Numbered from the stretch's first letter, positions 35,801 through 45,721 are shown. The stretch: DNA of 64,000 bases from Sarcocystis neurona (GCA_000727475.1 KL647311.1:1289017-1353016), one strand, 5' to 3'. Notes: generated by a model from the sequence alone, not told the origin. A program made the numbers and translations.

Positions 35801-36202
35801 GAATTCATCCATGCGTTTTTGGCTTGCAAGCAGAAGGTCATTGAGGATTTATCAGCCGAAGAGGGTGCCTGCAACGTGGCAGCAGCTGCCGTCCTTCTGC
35901 GCATCGGAGCTGACCTGAAGCGTTTGCTAAGAGAATCCCGCGGCACGTCTCCCGCAAATGCCTTCGACGTATCGAAAGATGGGTTGTGTTTCGCGCCTCG
36001 CTGTGGACAAACAGACCCTCGCTCAGGTAGTCTCGACAAATCATTCGAGCTCTTGCTCGTGCGGTATCGTCTTTGGAAAATGGTAGAAAGCACTGACGAA
36101 GTGTATGGCGTGGGGTACCGCCGTTGTCTTCACACTGTGGGATTGTACCAGCTGACGTTTGGAGCATTTGTTTCACAGGTTCTGAAAGGTTGGCGGAAGT
36201 AA
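32861..36202 (+). CDS. DA1-type LIM-domain metallopeptidase (1,113 aa, single exon)
   Basis: The frame from ATG 32861 has no introns and almost no homopolymer tracts. Its N-terminal half carries Cys/His zinc-binding units: C31xxC34 paired with H100xxC103xxC106xxC109 (LIM pattern with a long insertion), a second unit (HVCAVC ... HVRCTHCATC) followed by HSSCMACCCC, and a CCVSCERRC segment resembling the extra finger of DA1 proteins. The C-terminal part matches the DA1 peptidase core: GLPHVLVLQHLAHEFIHAFL with zinc-binding H980ExxH984, AEEGAC with Glu1001 as likely third ligand, and the family's closing YGVGYRRCLHTVGLYQL segment near residue 1082. Plant DA1 enzymes are ubiquitin-activated peptidases that cleave regulators of cell proliferation. 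The coccidian substrate is unknown, and I see no ubiquitin-interacting motif. About 300 residues between the fingers and the peptidase core are unassigned. Confidence 0.85.
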   Translation: MAPPPSTLRRGTHRVNTPPESRNEAIAPHICALCGKTIRAGDRFLTLSVDGEAGSRKPPAGPSDTRLKSTGNATISRDAIGTRRIYGHRRNPVPVTATCHLKCLHCNECGYPLSGPPRGTENDDRALLFDKGGAAAAYEEARKSGAGRSSGLRAFTVGLSLPGEPDDRWVANIFKNFVAHAKCAEHVCAVCGEVINPGEQQVTLPGSFRLNGGKSNDCGVEGGPDNSDSRASQLKRCTRKTEGKKMISQHVRCTHCATCGLSLATNVTQESSASVNSSAEQPQHVNILLDDSGRPHHSSCMACCCCRQPLFGNYEVHSFFGYLHMCQQALGDDPPLLPFPVGRAAALFGSTKTRGKACLLTNSQSTSFTRNGCSTDTNQLQELVTPLYGGLCCSWCQGRVPCCVSCERRCTVYTDANGQQFLPRALAPKAQRAAELAAAISLGHITHPPQPPASTRVNEDRKSGTAPRLVQSRGLTSDALGRIFPTGTREQNRRSTHEVTGRGALIPRNRLSKAQSSHVLKTAETHGVLCGQCASLSVVETEEHLRNCVDLILQFFREEGVTFSAEMMHLQHLMNQVSEDREGTAAKRPMGRKSGSIRQTENPVPVDSSVAGRRHSGRLIKTGHSESFGVSSKRLVSKEMRPLYQVEAAGVRVDLVDFDALNDGQPQHNSRSFLSAATPTFAWLPAVQAACGSGSMSFSSCGRFSGSSRTWESASLSVVSVSPSQLICGSAPPSVGASTPKRTLAGVIKNDADQHERPASGQTVAGEPSKYSERNLHALNCQSDDRHTGRLHIHAFDSAVAGLKGHEHSRLLFGRCHVIEVSLVVAADAAAQFDKQVKAMQRKNSQTHAGGVRASLGKFGSAGRAPATSRASSDVALKRLETSVPRDTFAAAAACAASVEEEENQLSRWPSATKREEREEGGETNVAVTAGALLLKGSFAGGLLKTPSGLHAQGLCVRLVKRLVVVGGLPHVLVLQHLAHEFIHAFLACKQKVIEDLSAEEGACNVAAAAVLLRIGADLKRLLRESRGTSPANAFDVSKDGLCFAPRCGQTDPRSGSLDKSFELLLVRYRLWKMVESTDEVYGVGYRRCLHTVGLYQLTFGAFVSQVLKGWRK

Positions 36203-36294
36203 AAGTTTCTCGTGTTGAATCAAGGGCTCAAAAAGACCCACAGCGACACGGAAGGTAGCCTCACTCAGAGGTTCGGAAGGAACCATTTGACAAG

Positions 36295-36328
36295 GTGACT
36301 CAGGTGCACAAGTGACTCAGGTGCACAC
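36295..36328. repeat. 17-bp tandem duplication
   Basis: Two adjacent copies of gtgactcaggtgcacaM lie just downstream of the DA1-type gene. They differ only at the last base. Confidence 0.85.
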
Positions 36329-37054
36329 GTCGAGGACGTACTCACGCTTGAGTTGTACGCCCTGAAAGATGCTGCACTGTGACTATACAGGAACCAGTGG
36401 ACAGTCTTTGAGGATGAACTAAGGCGCGCTGCGCTGAAAATCGGCGTCTGAAGAGAACTGGTCAAACTCGTGCGGGGTGCACAACCATACAGACCGCACT
36501 GCGACCTGTCATTCTATGGTTCATCTGTAGACGAAGACATGCCCGACATGTTGCACTTTTGCGACCAACATTTCTGCATTGAGAAGATACAGCTGCTTAG
36601 GTTGTGTTCCGTGAACTTACAGATACGTTTCCGCTGTGTCGTGTGAAGCATGTGCGCCGGTCGGAAAGATGAAAGCGCGTGACGCCCGTCGGTCCGCTTG
36701 ATCTCTCTGTATTAGTCATTGGCCATCAAGGAAGCGGAACAGGTGCCCAACAAAGTCAGACAATCAGGATCAGCGTGCTGATTCTCGCCGGGAGACGGAC
36801 TTTCGCGCGGGGAAAGACGTAGTACCTGGGAGTCGTAAACACCTTAGTGAAAGAAATAAATCACCTTTGAGCGGAGGGAGCAGTTTAAGAGCGTGGAGGT
36901 AGTGGGAATGGTAATGCATACAGGTGCCTACGCTGGAAAAGTCGGAACACATCAAACCGTGCATGTGAATCTTCGGAAGTACGACACATCCTCTCCCAAT
37001 CACTGTCCGGCCCCTTGCAACGGGCAGTCTCTCTAGCAGCGCGCAAGGCGCAGT

Positions 37055-37212
37055 ACTCCTCACTCAGATAGTCTCGTCAAATCACTGGAGTTTTTCCTTC
37101 TGTGTGTGGATTATATGGCGTGGATTATTGCACTTGTCTTCAGACTGTGGGATTGAACGCGGTCACGTTTGAAACGTTTTTTTCGGTGCTTTTGAAAGGC
37201 TGGGTGAAGTGA
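37055..37212 (+). pseudogene. Partial duplicate of the 3' end of the DA1-type gene
   Basis: Sequence here aligns by eye with about 36014-36202 of the DA1-type gene: cactcagatagtctcgtcaa against cgctcaggtagtctcgacaa, then TATGGCGTGG, CTTGTCTTCAGACTGTGGGA and the end TTGAAAGGCTGG. From 37114 the homologous frame is open for 32 codons (YGVDYCTCLQTVGLNAVTFE at its start), and its stop falls at the same place relative to the motif as in the parent. About 40 bases just upstream of this are missing, and no peptidase core precedes it, so it is a truncated paralogue remnant. Confidence 0.8.
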
Positions 37213-40135
37213 AAACTGCCTGCGGCGCCACAAAGCGATATGTAATTCCTGTCCACGCGTTCGTCATACACGTGCATGTGTATGTTTGAGACGTGTGCGT
37301 CAGGTACCCGGCCGGACGTTTACCTTCCTTGGTAAGTTAAAAGCTCTTTGCACTGTGAGACACCCCGGGTGTGTTTTCACGGTGACTTCAATGTAGCCGT
37401 TAACTGCCGCCGAGTACCACCGTTAACAGATAAAAGTATGACCCCAAAAAATGCTGCAAAGAGGGCAGCGCACCCGACGCATCTGGCCCACCCGTCATCT
37501 GCGTGTACAGGTATATACATGTACGTGTGTGTCTATTCATATATAAAGGATATACACACGGTTAAACGTTGACTATTCGATACACAGGTCCTGAGGTGCG
37601 TTTGAAGACAGGTAGACACACACACGTATAGGTACACGTATATTTTCACGTGCCTTCCACTGTCTCGAACAGTATCGCAGTTGCCGCCACTACCAAGGGC
37701 TCTATGTTCATCGTTGAATTAGGGCAATGAACAAAACAGGCTACGCTTTCACGCCACTCTGTCTGCGCCCACCCTACATAGGTTCCTTGCCCCTAGTAGC
37801 TCAAATATGTGGATGGACACGTGAATGGTTTGGTTGAACTTTACATGCATACATATATATATATATACGTGCAGGCTGCTTTCATCGAATCGTCCCTGCT
37901 TCACGCAACGAACAAGAAGATGGTGCGTGTCGAGTGTACGGACGACTTGTGCGCTGCTGTTTAAGGGGCTGCTGCTTCCTTGGTTGGTCAGCTATTCCGG
38001 ACATCTGAATTGCGATAAACAGCTTTTTGTTTCAGCTTAAATTGTATATGCGGTGGTAGGACACAGTGTCTACATACATGTACACATATTGCTACGCGCT
38101 GTAGTCTTTTGCCGACGGTTGTAGCCCAATTTCAACGATCGTATCACATGACGTGAAGAAATCTGTTGCTAAAACCGTGATTAAGAACGCGGCAGGATCC
38201 ACAATTGTCTTCCCCGTTCACCACATATATATGTATACTGCGTGTTTTGCTGCTTTAGACGTGTTTTTTATATTACACGATTCCTACCTAGCTCTCTATC
38301 TATCTATGTTAAAGCATACGCACGTACGTACACATAAGCGGAATCATGCCACCTACTGACAGAGTTCAGTAGTGGGATGGAGGGTCGTGAGAGCTAGTCC
38401 CTTCCTCTTTTTTTATTGCGGAAGTTTTTCCCTAGTAGTACTTATTCATTCATCGGTATTAACCTGCAACACAAGGGATCCACCTTTCGCCCCAAGATAT
38501 CCAGACGGCATGTATACGGAAACTACGTGGACTTATATTGTACTCACGAGTGGTGTAGAGGGTGCATGTGCACACAAATTCGCTGGCTTCGCACTTAAGT
38601 GCGCCGTGGACAGCAGGTGAAGCACGCAAAAACTCTTCGTCGCAGACGTATACACGGGCACATTTTCACTGCTGGAAAAAGGTGCGCAAGCTCTGCAGAC
38701 TCGTAAGTTTACAAAAGGATGGATAAATTAGGATTTCGAAATGTGTAAGGATCCTTCGATACAGTCGTGGACGGCCAGGAGCCGTGTGTTCCCTCGAAGT
38801 CGCCTGTGCACCCGTAGATTTAGCGGGTACATCTCGCTACACTTGATGTATGCATACGTACGTTCGAACTGACGTCAGCGGCCTTACCTATTTATGAGTG
38901 TACACATGCGTATACATATGTAGAGAGAGATGTACATATACCTGTATATGAGTGTACACATATATACAGATATTCTCACATCCCACATCCTGCTGCGACA
39001 AGTCCTACGTATAAAACACCAGTCTGCCCACACCGACCTTCGCGTAGATTACAACGGTGATCGAAAGTATACACACACGTCCACGAACATATACATATAT
39101 ATATATATATATATTCTTACGTAGATGTATCTCGTCCTCTGTTGCTCTCTCCATAGAATTAGCTGGACGCACAGCTTCAGTTTGTGTTTAATCTCGCGTA
39201 ACGACTGCTTATCTCACATGAACATGTATACCAGAACTTCGTATCTTTCTATTCTACACAGACTTCGATCTCTCGGGTGCGCAAATACACGTATATACGG
39301 TGCGTGAACGCGTAGACACTTTTTCACACTGAACTCACTCACACGTTCTATATACATGTATATATATGTATATGAATGTATGTTTGCATGTTCTGTCATC
39401 ATTACGGTCATGTCTGTGCACAGCCTTAAGCTTCTTACTGGCTTTGTGTCGGCAGCGCCGGCAGGTACGTTCCTGCAACGGCAGCAGCTGCAGCTCTGCA
39501 ACGACCGGGCAGCAGGAGCGGCACCTGCAGCTGCACACAGCTGCAGTACGTAACACACAGCAGTCGCAGCAGCAACAAGGAAAGAGAAGCAGCTGCTGCA
39601 CCGCTGTTGTAGCAGAATCAACGTTGACCAACGCCTCCATTTATATGAGTTACTGAGAAGCTCCCTGTCGATATTCTGCATCCCCACCCAGAAATACACC
39701 AGCACGAAGTGTGGAAGAAAGCGGACTGCTGCAGTTTTTTAGCAGGTTAGCCCTAGCACCCATGCAGCAGCACCGGCATATGAATCGTAATTAATGCAAC
39801 AGAACGTCGCGAGGGCAGCGGCAGAAGCAAATAGGCGTGCCGCAGCGACGCAACATACACACAATAGAGCGGCAGCGCGAGTGTCGCGCAACAGCAGCGA
39901 CGACAGGAGCGCCGTAGTCCAAGCAGCAGCAGCAGCTTCTGATGTGTGCTGCTGTCTGTGGGGTGGCGTCTGCGCGGGCCTCTTCGCATAAAAAGTGTTG
40001 ACTTTCTTCCTGCGAGCTAATGAGACGCTTCTCGGCGTGACAGAATCTCTTCAATAAGCGTCTCCACATGGCGTTCTTTCCCGTATACCTGGAGACAGAG
40101 ACGTCTACCCACTGCTTTTGTAAGAAGATAGGACG
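37213..40135. other. Intergenic; microsatellites and small CAG patches, no supported gene
   Basis: TA/CA microsatellites occur at about 37515-37640, 37852-37868, 38925-38970, 39090-39117 and 39350-39380. GCA/CAG patches at about 39470-39605 and 39795-39940 keep several frames open on both strands. The longest frame (39214-39705, -) is explained by these repeats. Upstream regulatory sequence of the following gene presumably lies here, but I cannot point to a motif. Confidence 0.5.
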
Positions 40136-43100
40136 ATGACTCTGGTGACTCTGCTGCTGTTGCTGTTCCTCTGGCGTGCCTGCGTGCCGCTGTCTGCCCC
40201 TTGCTTCTTCTTCTTGCTCGTGTCTGTCATCTTTTCCTTCTTCTTCCTGTTACTGCTGCGGCCTCGCCTTCTTGACGCGTGTTCACGTGTCTCTGTGCCA
40301 CTCGTTAAATTCTGCTGCTGCTGTCGACTTGCCACGGCGCCCTTTCACCCGCTTGCCGCCAGTTTCCATCTCCTCCTCGCAGCCCCATTCCTTCTTTCTC
40401 GTTCTGCTGCTTCCCCTGCTTCCTCTCCTTCTACTCCGCCTGCTCCTCCTTCTGCAGCTGCTGCTGCTCCTGCTGCTGGGGCGGGTGAGCCGCGGCCGCT
40501 GACTTTGCTGCTGCGCTGCTACACAGCTGCAGGCAGTGGTGCTCCAGTACCCTCCTGCAGTACGGACACGCGCCCACCGCGGCCTTTCTATCTTCGAGAA
40601 ATGGAGAGGTCCGAGTATATTCTTTCTTTCGCAAGAATTCAGCAGAGTCCATATGCTTCTGCTGCCGCGACACCAGCAGACCTGGCTTGCCGCACGCGCA
40701 AGGCCGCTGCTGCTCGCCTGCCGCTGCTGCTGGCTCCTCCTGCACACCTCACGCCAGCTGCGGCGAGGCTTCATTCTTCTCCTTTTCTCCCTTGTTGCAG
40801 ACGATTGAAGAGAAATACTGAGTCCACTTCGTGCAGTGTACGTGTATTGTGGACTAATGCTTCCTTTTTTTCGTCATCTTCCTCCCTTCCTCCTCCTCCC
40901 CGGTCGAACGCATCCTCCTTTGCTGCTTCCTCGTCTCGCTGTCGGCTTTGCTGCTGTTCCCCGGCAGCAGAAGCAACAGCAGCAGCAGAGCACCACCAGC
41001 AGCCACGAGTTCGTTTTGCTTCTCCTGGTGCACTTCCTTTTCAAACTTCGCCAGCAAGAGCACATGGGAGATTCAGCACTGCACCACGTGCGCACCGGCT
41101 TTGCTGCTGCTCTAGTGCGCTGCCTCTCGGCGCGGCGCTGCTGCCTCACCTCCTGCTGCCTGTGTCAACTCTTCCCTCCCCAGAAGAAGCATCCTCTCAG
41201 GTCTCGCCTGCTGCTTCTCCTGCTGCTGCTCCTGCTGTTGCTGCTTCCAAAGCTACTGCCTCTCATGCCCCTGCTGCTGCTGCTGTCTCCGGTCCCGCCG
41301 CTGCTGCTATTTCTGCACTCGCGTCTTCGCCGGCAGAGCAAGCGGACGCAGCAGCTCTGCTGACTACTGCTGCTGCTGCTCCTCTGTGGACAGGGATTCC
41401 TCCTCCTGGTGGGGCTCCTGCTCCTCCTGCTGGCATGGCGGCTTCTTCTCCTCGTGTCCCTGGTGCTGCTGCTGCTAGCTGTCACGCGCAGCTGGTTGCT
41501 GCTGCTGAGTCTGCGTTGCCTAGACCCAACGGGTCCGCTGCTGTTGCTCCCGGTGGCACTTGTGCAGTTGCTGCAGTAGGTCTGCGGGATCCGGACACTG
41601 CTGCTGCGATAGCTGCCGCCACTGCTGCGGCTGCAGCTGCAACTGCTGCTGTGACGCCTGCTGCTGCCGGTGCTGCGGTGGCTGTTGCTGCTGCTCTTCC
41701 TGCTGCTGCCGCGGAGAACGCTGTCATCCCTGCTGCTGCTTCCTCTGCTCTCTGCGCCGTCCACAGGCCAGCCGTCTCCTCCTCGGCTGCACCTTACTGC
41801 CTGTCTTCCACTGCTGCTGCTGCCTTTGATGCGCCTCTTCCTCGCCTGCTGCAGCGTCCTGGCTGCTGCAGTGACGCGCCAGCAGCACCACAGCAATTTG
41901 TTCCTGCTCGGCTCAGCAGTGGGGGGCGCCCACAAATTCTCCACACGAAGAAGCCTCCTCCGTTTATCCCACGACGTGCATGCAGCAGCAGCAGCCACAA
42001 GTGCAACAGCAGTAGCAGCAGCAGCCACACGTGCAACAGCAGCAGCAGCGGCCACACATGCAACAGCAGCAGCAGCCACACGTGCAATAGCAGCAGCACC
42101 AGCAGCAGCCACACACGCAACAGCAGCAGCAGCCACACAGGCAACAGCAGCAGCGGCTACACATGCAACAGCAGCAGTAGCAGTCACACATGCAACAGCA
42201 GCAGTGGCCACATATGCAACAGCAGCAGCAGCAGCAGCCACACATGCAACAGCTGCAGCGGCCACACGTGCTCCACCACCAGCAGCAGCAGCAGAATAGC
42301 GAGTAGTATTTACAACGCATGCTTTGGCAGCCGTCGAAAACGCAGGACTTCCACTGCGTCCAGGGGGAACGCATGTAGCCGGGATGCATGCAGCAGCGAC
42401 GGGTTCACCGGGCCTCCACCCCGCAGCAGCCGCAATGTGGGGTACGGCCAAAAAGGATTCAGCAGGAGCAGGGACGCCTGGTGCGAGAACACATGCAGCA
42501 GCAGCACCCGCAGCAGCTCCGCATACAAAAACAGCGACGCAGACAGCAGCAATGCGTGGAGCTGCAGCAGCGCCGTCTCTCTCAACGCGTGTAACAGTAA
42601 CGCATGCAGGGGCTGTGCCTGGTGCTGCAGGTCCTTACCCTGCGCCTGCGCGGTTGAGGCATGCAACGGCCCTCCGCCCACCTGTGGCAGGAGCAGTGGC
42701 AGCAGCAGCAGCCGTTTGGGCAGCAGCGACGGCAGAGAAGGGCGGTACGAAATTCGATGGAAGGACAGAAAAAGCAGCCGCAGCAGAAGGGAGAATGCTG
42801 CCAGCAGCAGCAGTGTGAGAGACAGCGGGATTGATAATTTACAAAGTAACTGTCTTCCGGTCTGCCTACAACTGCAGCAGTGTCGCAAACTGAGCGTCGC
42901 GCTTCCTCTTTTTCTTCAGCAGCAGCCGCAGCAGAAGCAGGAACAGCAATTGCAGCAGCAGAGGCAGGAGGAGCTGCAGCAGCAGAGGCAGGAGGAGCTG
43001 CAGCAGCGTCGGCTTGAGCAGCAGCAACTGCGGCGCCACAAAGAACGGCAGTCGCTGGTCCAGCATCAACAGGGAAAGGTGCAGGATGAGCAGCACGGGA

Positions 43101-45721
43101 GGGAGGAGCAGCAGCAGCAGAAAGGAGAGGAACAGGAGAAGGAACGAAAGCAGCCGAAGACGGGGAAGCAGCAGGTATTTTTTTGCAAAGCAGAAAACCT
43201 CTCGAAGTTTCTGCTGCAGCGCGACCCACAGTTTGTGGGGTGCGTGTCTCTGCTGCTGCGTCTGCACTTCCTTTGCACGAGTCTTTCTGTGGCCTGCCTG
43301 CTGCTGAACGCGTTTCTCTCCTCGAGGAAACTTGTGCTGCTTCGCCAGGAACAGTTACCTAACTGCCTACGCTGGCTCCTGCAGCAAAGCTGCTGGCTCC
43401 AGCACCTTTGCCGATCAAAGATCAGCAGCAGCAGGCGCATGCAGCTGCTGATTGTGGGGCCGGTGCTAGAAGAATTGCAGTTTCGACTGCTGCTCCAGAA
43501 GGCCTTGCTGTCACGTCTCCTCCCTCCCAGCAGCCAGAAGGTCAGCTGCTCTGCTTCCTTGTCTTCTCCACCAAGTGCTGCTGCCGCTGGTGGGACAGCA
43601 ACGCCTTTTGCGGCAGCGATGGCAGCGCGGCCATCTCCGGCAGCAGCTGCGACTCTCTCGTCAAAGCGCTCTGCTGCCGCTGCTTCTTCACGTCCTGATC
43701 CGCCTGCTGCTGCTGCAACAGCGAGGGCCGCTGTTCTAGCTTCTTCAGGTGTTCCCGGTGTTGCAGCGGCTGCGACGCCGGCGGCTGCTGTTTCTTCTCC
43801 TGTCACCTGCGTTGCTGCTGGAGGGTGTGCTGCCGGTGATACTGCTGCTGTCGCAGGAACGACGGCAAGCCGTTCAGCAGCTACAACACCGAGCGTCGAG
43901 GCAGGAGAAGCAGCGGCGGATAGAGAAGTTCCAACAGACCCAGACAAGAGCGCGCCTGCCGCACACAAAATGCCAGCATGTGCAACTCCAGGAGCGGCAG
44001 CAGCTACAGCCCTAGAAACACCAGTCCGAGACACAGCAACAGACCCCACAGCAGCAGCAGCACAAACAAAGCAGACGATGACGGCCGTAGCAGCAGTGGG
44101 TGAGTTGCGAGCACCAACAGCAGCCGTAACAGACGCAGCAGCCGCACGGCCGATGACAGCAACAGCAGGAGCAGCACCAGCATCGTCGGCAGCAGCAGCA
44201 GCACTTCCGACAGCAGGAAAAGCAGCAAACCTGACAGCAAAAGCAGCAGTACACTCGACAGCAATAGCAGGAACGGAGGCGGAGATGGGGCGGCTCGAGC
44301 GGAAGATATTAAACAAATGGTGTGTGTCATGGAGACTGCTTGCACAGCGCGTTTTGACTTTCCTCAATTTCCCTGCTGCAGCAGAGTCGCCGGTAGATGG
44401 AAGAGAAATTTTGCGCGTGGTGCTGGCCTCTATCTTCTTCGCCCTGGCACACCAGCAGCAGCACCAGCGGCAGCAAAATGTGAATTTCCCCCAGCAGCAG
44501 CGTTTATCGCACCAGCTACAGCACCTACTGAACCAGCAGCAGCAGCGTCTGTCGCAGGAACAGGAGCGGCGTCTGGCACATCAGCGTCGGCAGCTGACGG
44601 CGAGACAGCAGCAGCAGCCGCAGCGGGGAGTATCGCTACGGCAGCAGGAACAGTGGGGACATCCAGGGCAGCAGGAAGAAGGGGGTGGTCTCTGGTGGCT
44701 ACTGCGACAAAAGCAGTTCGTAGGCTGCCTGCAGCAGAAGCAGGACGTGGTGCATGCCCGGCGCGGCCTGTTGCAGCAGCTGCAGTTTTTCCCAGGAGGG
44801 GCACGCGCAGCAACAGCAGCAGTGGCAGCAGGAGAACGAGCAGCTGAAACGGCAGCAAACGCTCTATCAGGTGCAGCAGAAAAGACCAGTCACACAGCAA
44901 AGACAGCACCACACGACTTCCTTCCCTTTCGTTTCTTCTCTTCTGACACGCCACACATCCCTTCGTATCGCAGTGCTGCCACTGCTGCCGCTGCTTCAGA
45001 ACCAGGAGAGGCGGTTGCTGCCTCTTCATGTGTCCCACGTAGGGCAACGGCAGCAGCAGCAGATGCGCCGCTGCAGCCTTCAGCGCCTTTTTCCGGGTGG
45101 CAATTGCTGCTGCAGCAGACAGTCGAAAAAAAGCAGCAGCCCCGGCCGGTGACTTCGGGAAGGACCGGTAGCAGCAACTGCAACAGCTGTCGAAGTCTCC
45201 GGAGCCGAGCGATGAGTTTTTCTTTCGCCGGCGCTTCGCCAGGGCAGCAGCGACTGGCGCGTGCCACTTCGCGTTCGACGAGGAAATATGTGAGAGGCGA
45301 GAGACAAGGTCTGTGGATGAACAAAGGAAGCAGCCAGCATAGCAGTGGGGAAGGTGCTGCTTCTTTGAATGTCCCAGAAAGTGATCAAATAGAGAAAAGG
45401 CGCCTCTCTGTAGAGGCATGCATCCGGTCGAACCGAATTTTAACTGCTGCTGTGCAGGGCCTTGTGTGGAGCTTTGCGATGGAACGCGGAGGACTGCTGC
45501 TGGCGGTGCTGCTGCATGTCCTTCACAACGCGCAGCAGCTACTTCTGCTGACACTCGTCCGCTGGATCGGCAGCAGCAACAGCAGCAGCAACAGCAGCAG
45601 CGACAGCAGCAGCAAGAGCCGAAATAGCACTGCAGCAACAGCCGCCGCAAACGCCGGGCGCAGCGTCGACCAAGAAGACGCAGCCGCTACCAACACGAAG
45701 CAGAAACAGCAGCTGCAGTAG
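40136..45721 (+). CDS. CPBP/CAAX-type intramembrane metalloprotease with giant homopolymer insertions (1,861 aa)
   Basis: One ORF is open for 5.6 kb. Residues 1-45 are very hydrophobic (MTLVTLLLLLFLWRACVPLS...), compatible with a signal peptide or anchor. Most of the protein is Ala, Gln, Ser and Thr repeats, but three blocks match the CPBP family in order: LLIVGPVLEELQFRLLLQKA with EExxxR at E1112, E1113 and R1117; LRVVLASIFFALAH with FxxxH at F1435 and H1439; and GGLLLAVLLHVLHN with HxxxN at H1794 and N1798. Hydrophobic segments flank each block (for example around 1045-1090), as needed for a membrane protease. Family members include prenyl-protein (CAAX) proteases and plastid and bacterial homologues. 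Motifs 2 and 3 look more like the bacterial/plastid type than RCE1. Apicoplast or secretory location is only an inference from the N-terminus. The insertions between motifs are about 300 and 350 residues. Some may be introns that happen to be open. Confidence 0.75.
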   Translation: MTLVTLLLLLFLWRACVPLSAPCFFFLLVSVIFSFFFLLLLRPRLLDACSRVSVPLVKFCCCCRLATAPFHPLAASFHLLLAAPFLLSRSAASPASSPSTPPAPPSAAAAAPAAGAGEPRPLTLLLRCYTAAGSGAPVPSCSTDTRPPRPFYLREMERSEYILSFARIQQSPYASAAATPADLACRTRKAAAARLPLLLAPPAHLTPAAARLHSSPFLPCCRRLKRNTESTSCSVRVLWTNASFFSSSSSLPPPPRSNASSFAASSSRCRLCCCSPAAEATAAAEHHQQPRVRFASPGALPFQTSPARAHGRFSTAPRAHRLCCCSSALPLGAALLPHLLLPVSTLPSPEEASSQVSPAASPAAAPAVAASKATASHAPAAAAVSGPAAAAISALASSPAEQADAAALLTTAAAAPLWTGIPPPGGAPAPPAGMAASSPRVPGAAAASCHAQLVAAAESALPRPNGSAAVAPGGTCAVAAVGLRDPDTAAAIAAATAAAAAATAAVTPAAAGAAVAVAAALPAAAAENAVIPAAASSALCAVHRPAVSSSAAPYCLSSTAAAAFDAPLPRLLQRPGCCSDAPAAPQQFVPARLSSGGRPQILHTKKPPPFIPRRACSSSSHKCNSSSSSSHTCNSSSSGHTCNSSSSHTCNSSSTSSSHTRNSSSSHTGNSSSGYTCNSSSSSHTCNSSSGHICNSSSSSSHTCNSCSGHTCSTTSSSSRIASSIYNACFGSRRKRRTSTASRGNACSRDACSSDGFTGPPPRSSRNVGYGQKGFSRSRDAWCENTCSSSTRSSSAYKNSDADSSNAWSCSSAVSLNACNSNACRGCAWCCRSLPCACAVEACNGPPPTCGRSSGSSSSRLGSSDGREGRYEIRWKDRKSSRSRRENAASSSSVRDSGIDNLQSNCLPVCLQLQQCRKLSVALPLFLQQQPQQKQEQQLQQQRQEELQQQRQEELQQRRLEQQQLRRHKERQSLVQHQQGKVQDEQHGREEQQQQKGEEQEKERKQPKTGKQQVFFCKAENLSKFLLQRDPQFVGCVSLLLRLHFLCTSLSVACLLLNAFLSSRKLVLLRQEQLPNCLRWLLQQSCWLQHLCRSKISSSRRMQLLIVGPVLEELQFRLLLQKALLSRLLPPSSQKVSCSASLSSPPSAAAAGGTATPFAAAMAARPSPAAAATLSSKRSAAAASSRPDPPAAAATARAAVLASSGVPGVAAAATPAAAVSSPVTCVAAGGCAAGDTAAVAGTTASRSAATTPSVEAGEAAADREVPTDPDKSAPAAHKMPACATPGAAAATALETPVRDTATDPTAAAAQTKQTMTAVAAVGELRAPTAAVTDAAAARPMTATAGAAPASSAAAAALPTAGKAANLTAKAAVHSTAIAGTEAEMGRLERKILNKWCVSWRLLAQRVLTFLNFPAAAESPVDGREILRVVLASIFFALAHQQQHQRQQNVNFPQQQRLSHQLQHLLNQQQQRLSQEQERRLAHQRRQLTARQQQQPQRGVSLRQQEQWGHPGQQEEGGGLWWLLRQKQFVGCLQQKQDVVHARRGLLQQLQFFPGGARAATAAVAAGERAAETAANALSGAAEKTSHTAKTAPHDFLPFRFFSSDTPHIPSYRSAATAAAASEPGEAVAASSCVPRRATAAAADAPLQPSAPFSGWQLLLQQTVEKKQQPRPVTSGRTGSSNCNSCRSLRSRAMSFSFAGASPGQQRLARATSRSTRKYVRGERQGLWMNKGSSQHSSGEGAASLNVPESDQIEKRRLSVEACIRSNRILTAAVQGLVWSFAMERGGLLLAVLLHVLHNAQQLLLLTLVRWIGSSNSSSNSSSDSSSKSRNSTAATAAANAGRSVDQEDAAATNTKQKQQLQ

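Noticed and set aside
39214..39705. Minus-strand ORF of 163 codons upstream of the CPBP gene
   Set aside because: It is built from a CAG/GCA patch plus a microsatellite. No domain or splice support was found.
41165..42451. Minus-strand ORF of 428 codons, with those at 43066-44367 and 44430-45650
   Set aside because: Each is the repeat shadow of the CPBP ORF. They lack any motif, whereas the plus frame carries all three CPBP motifs in order.
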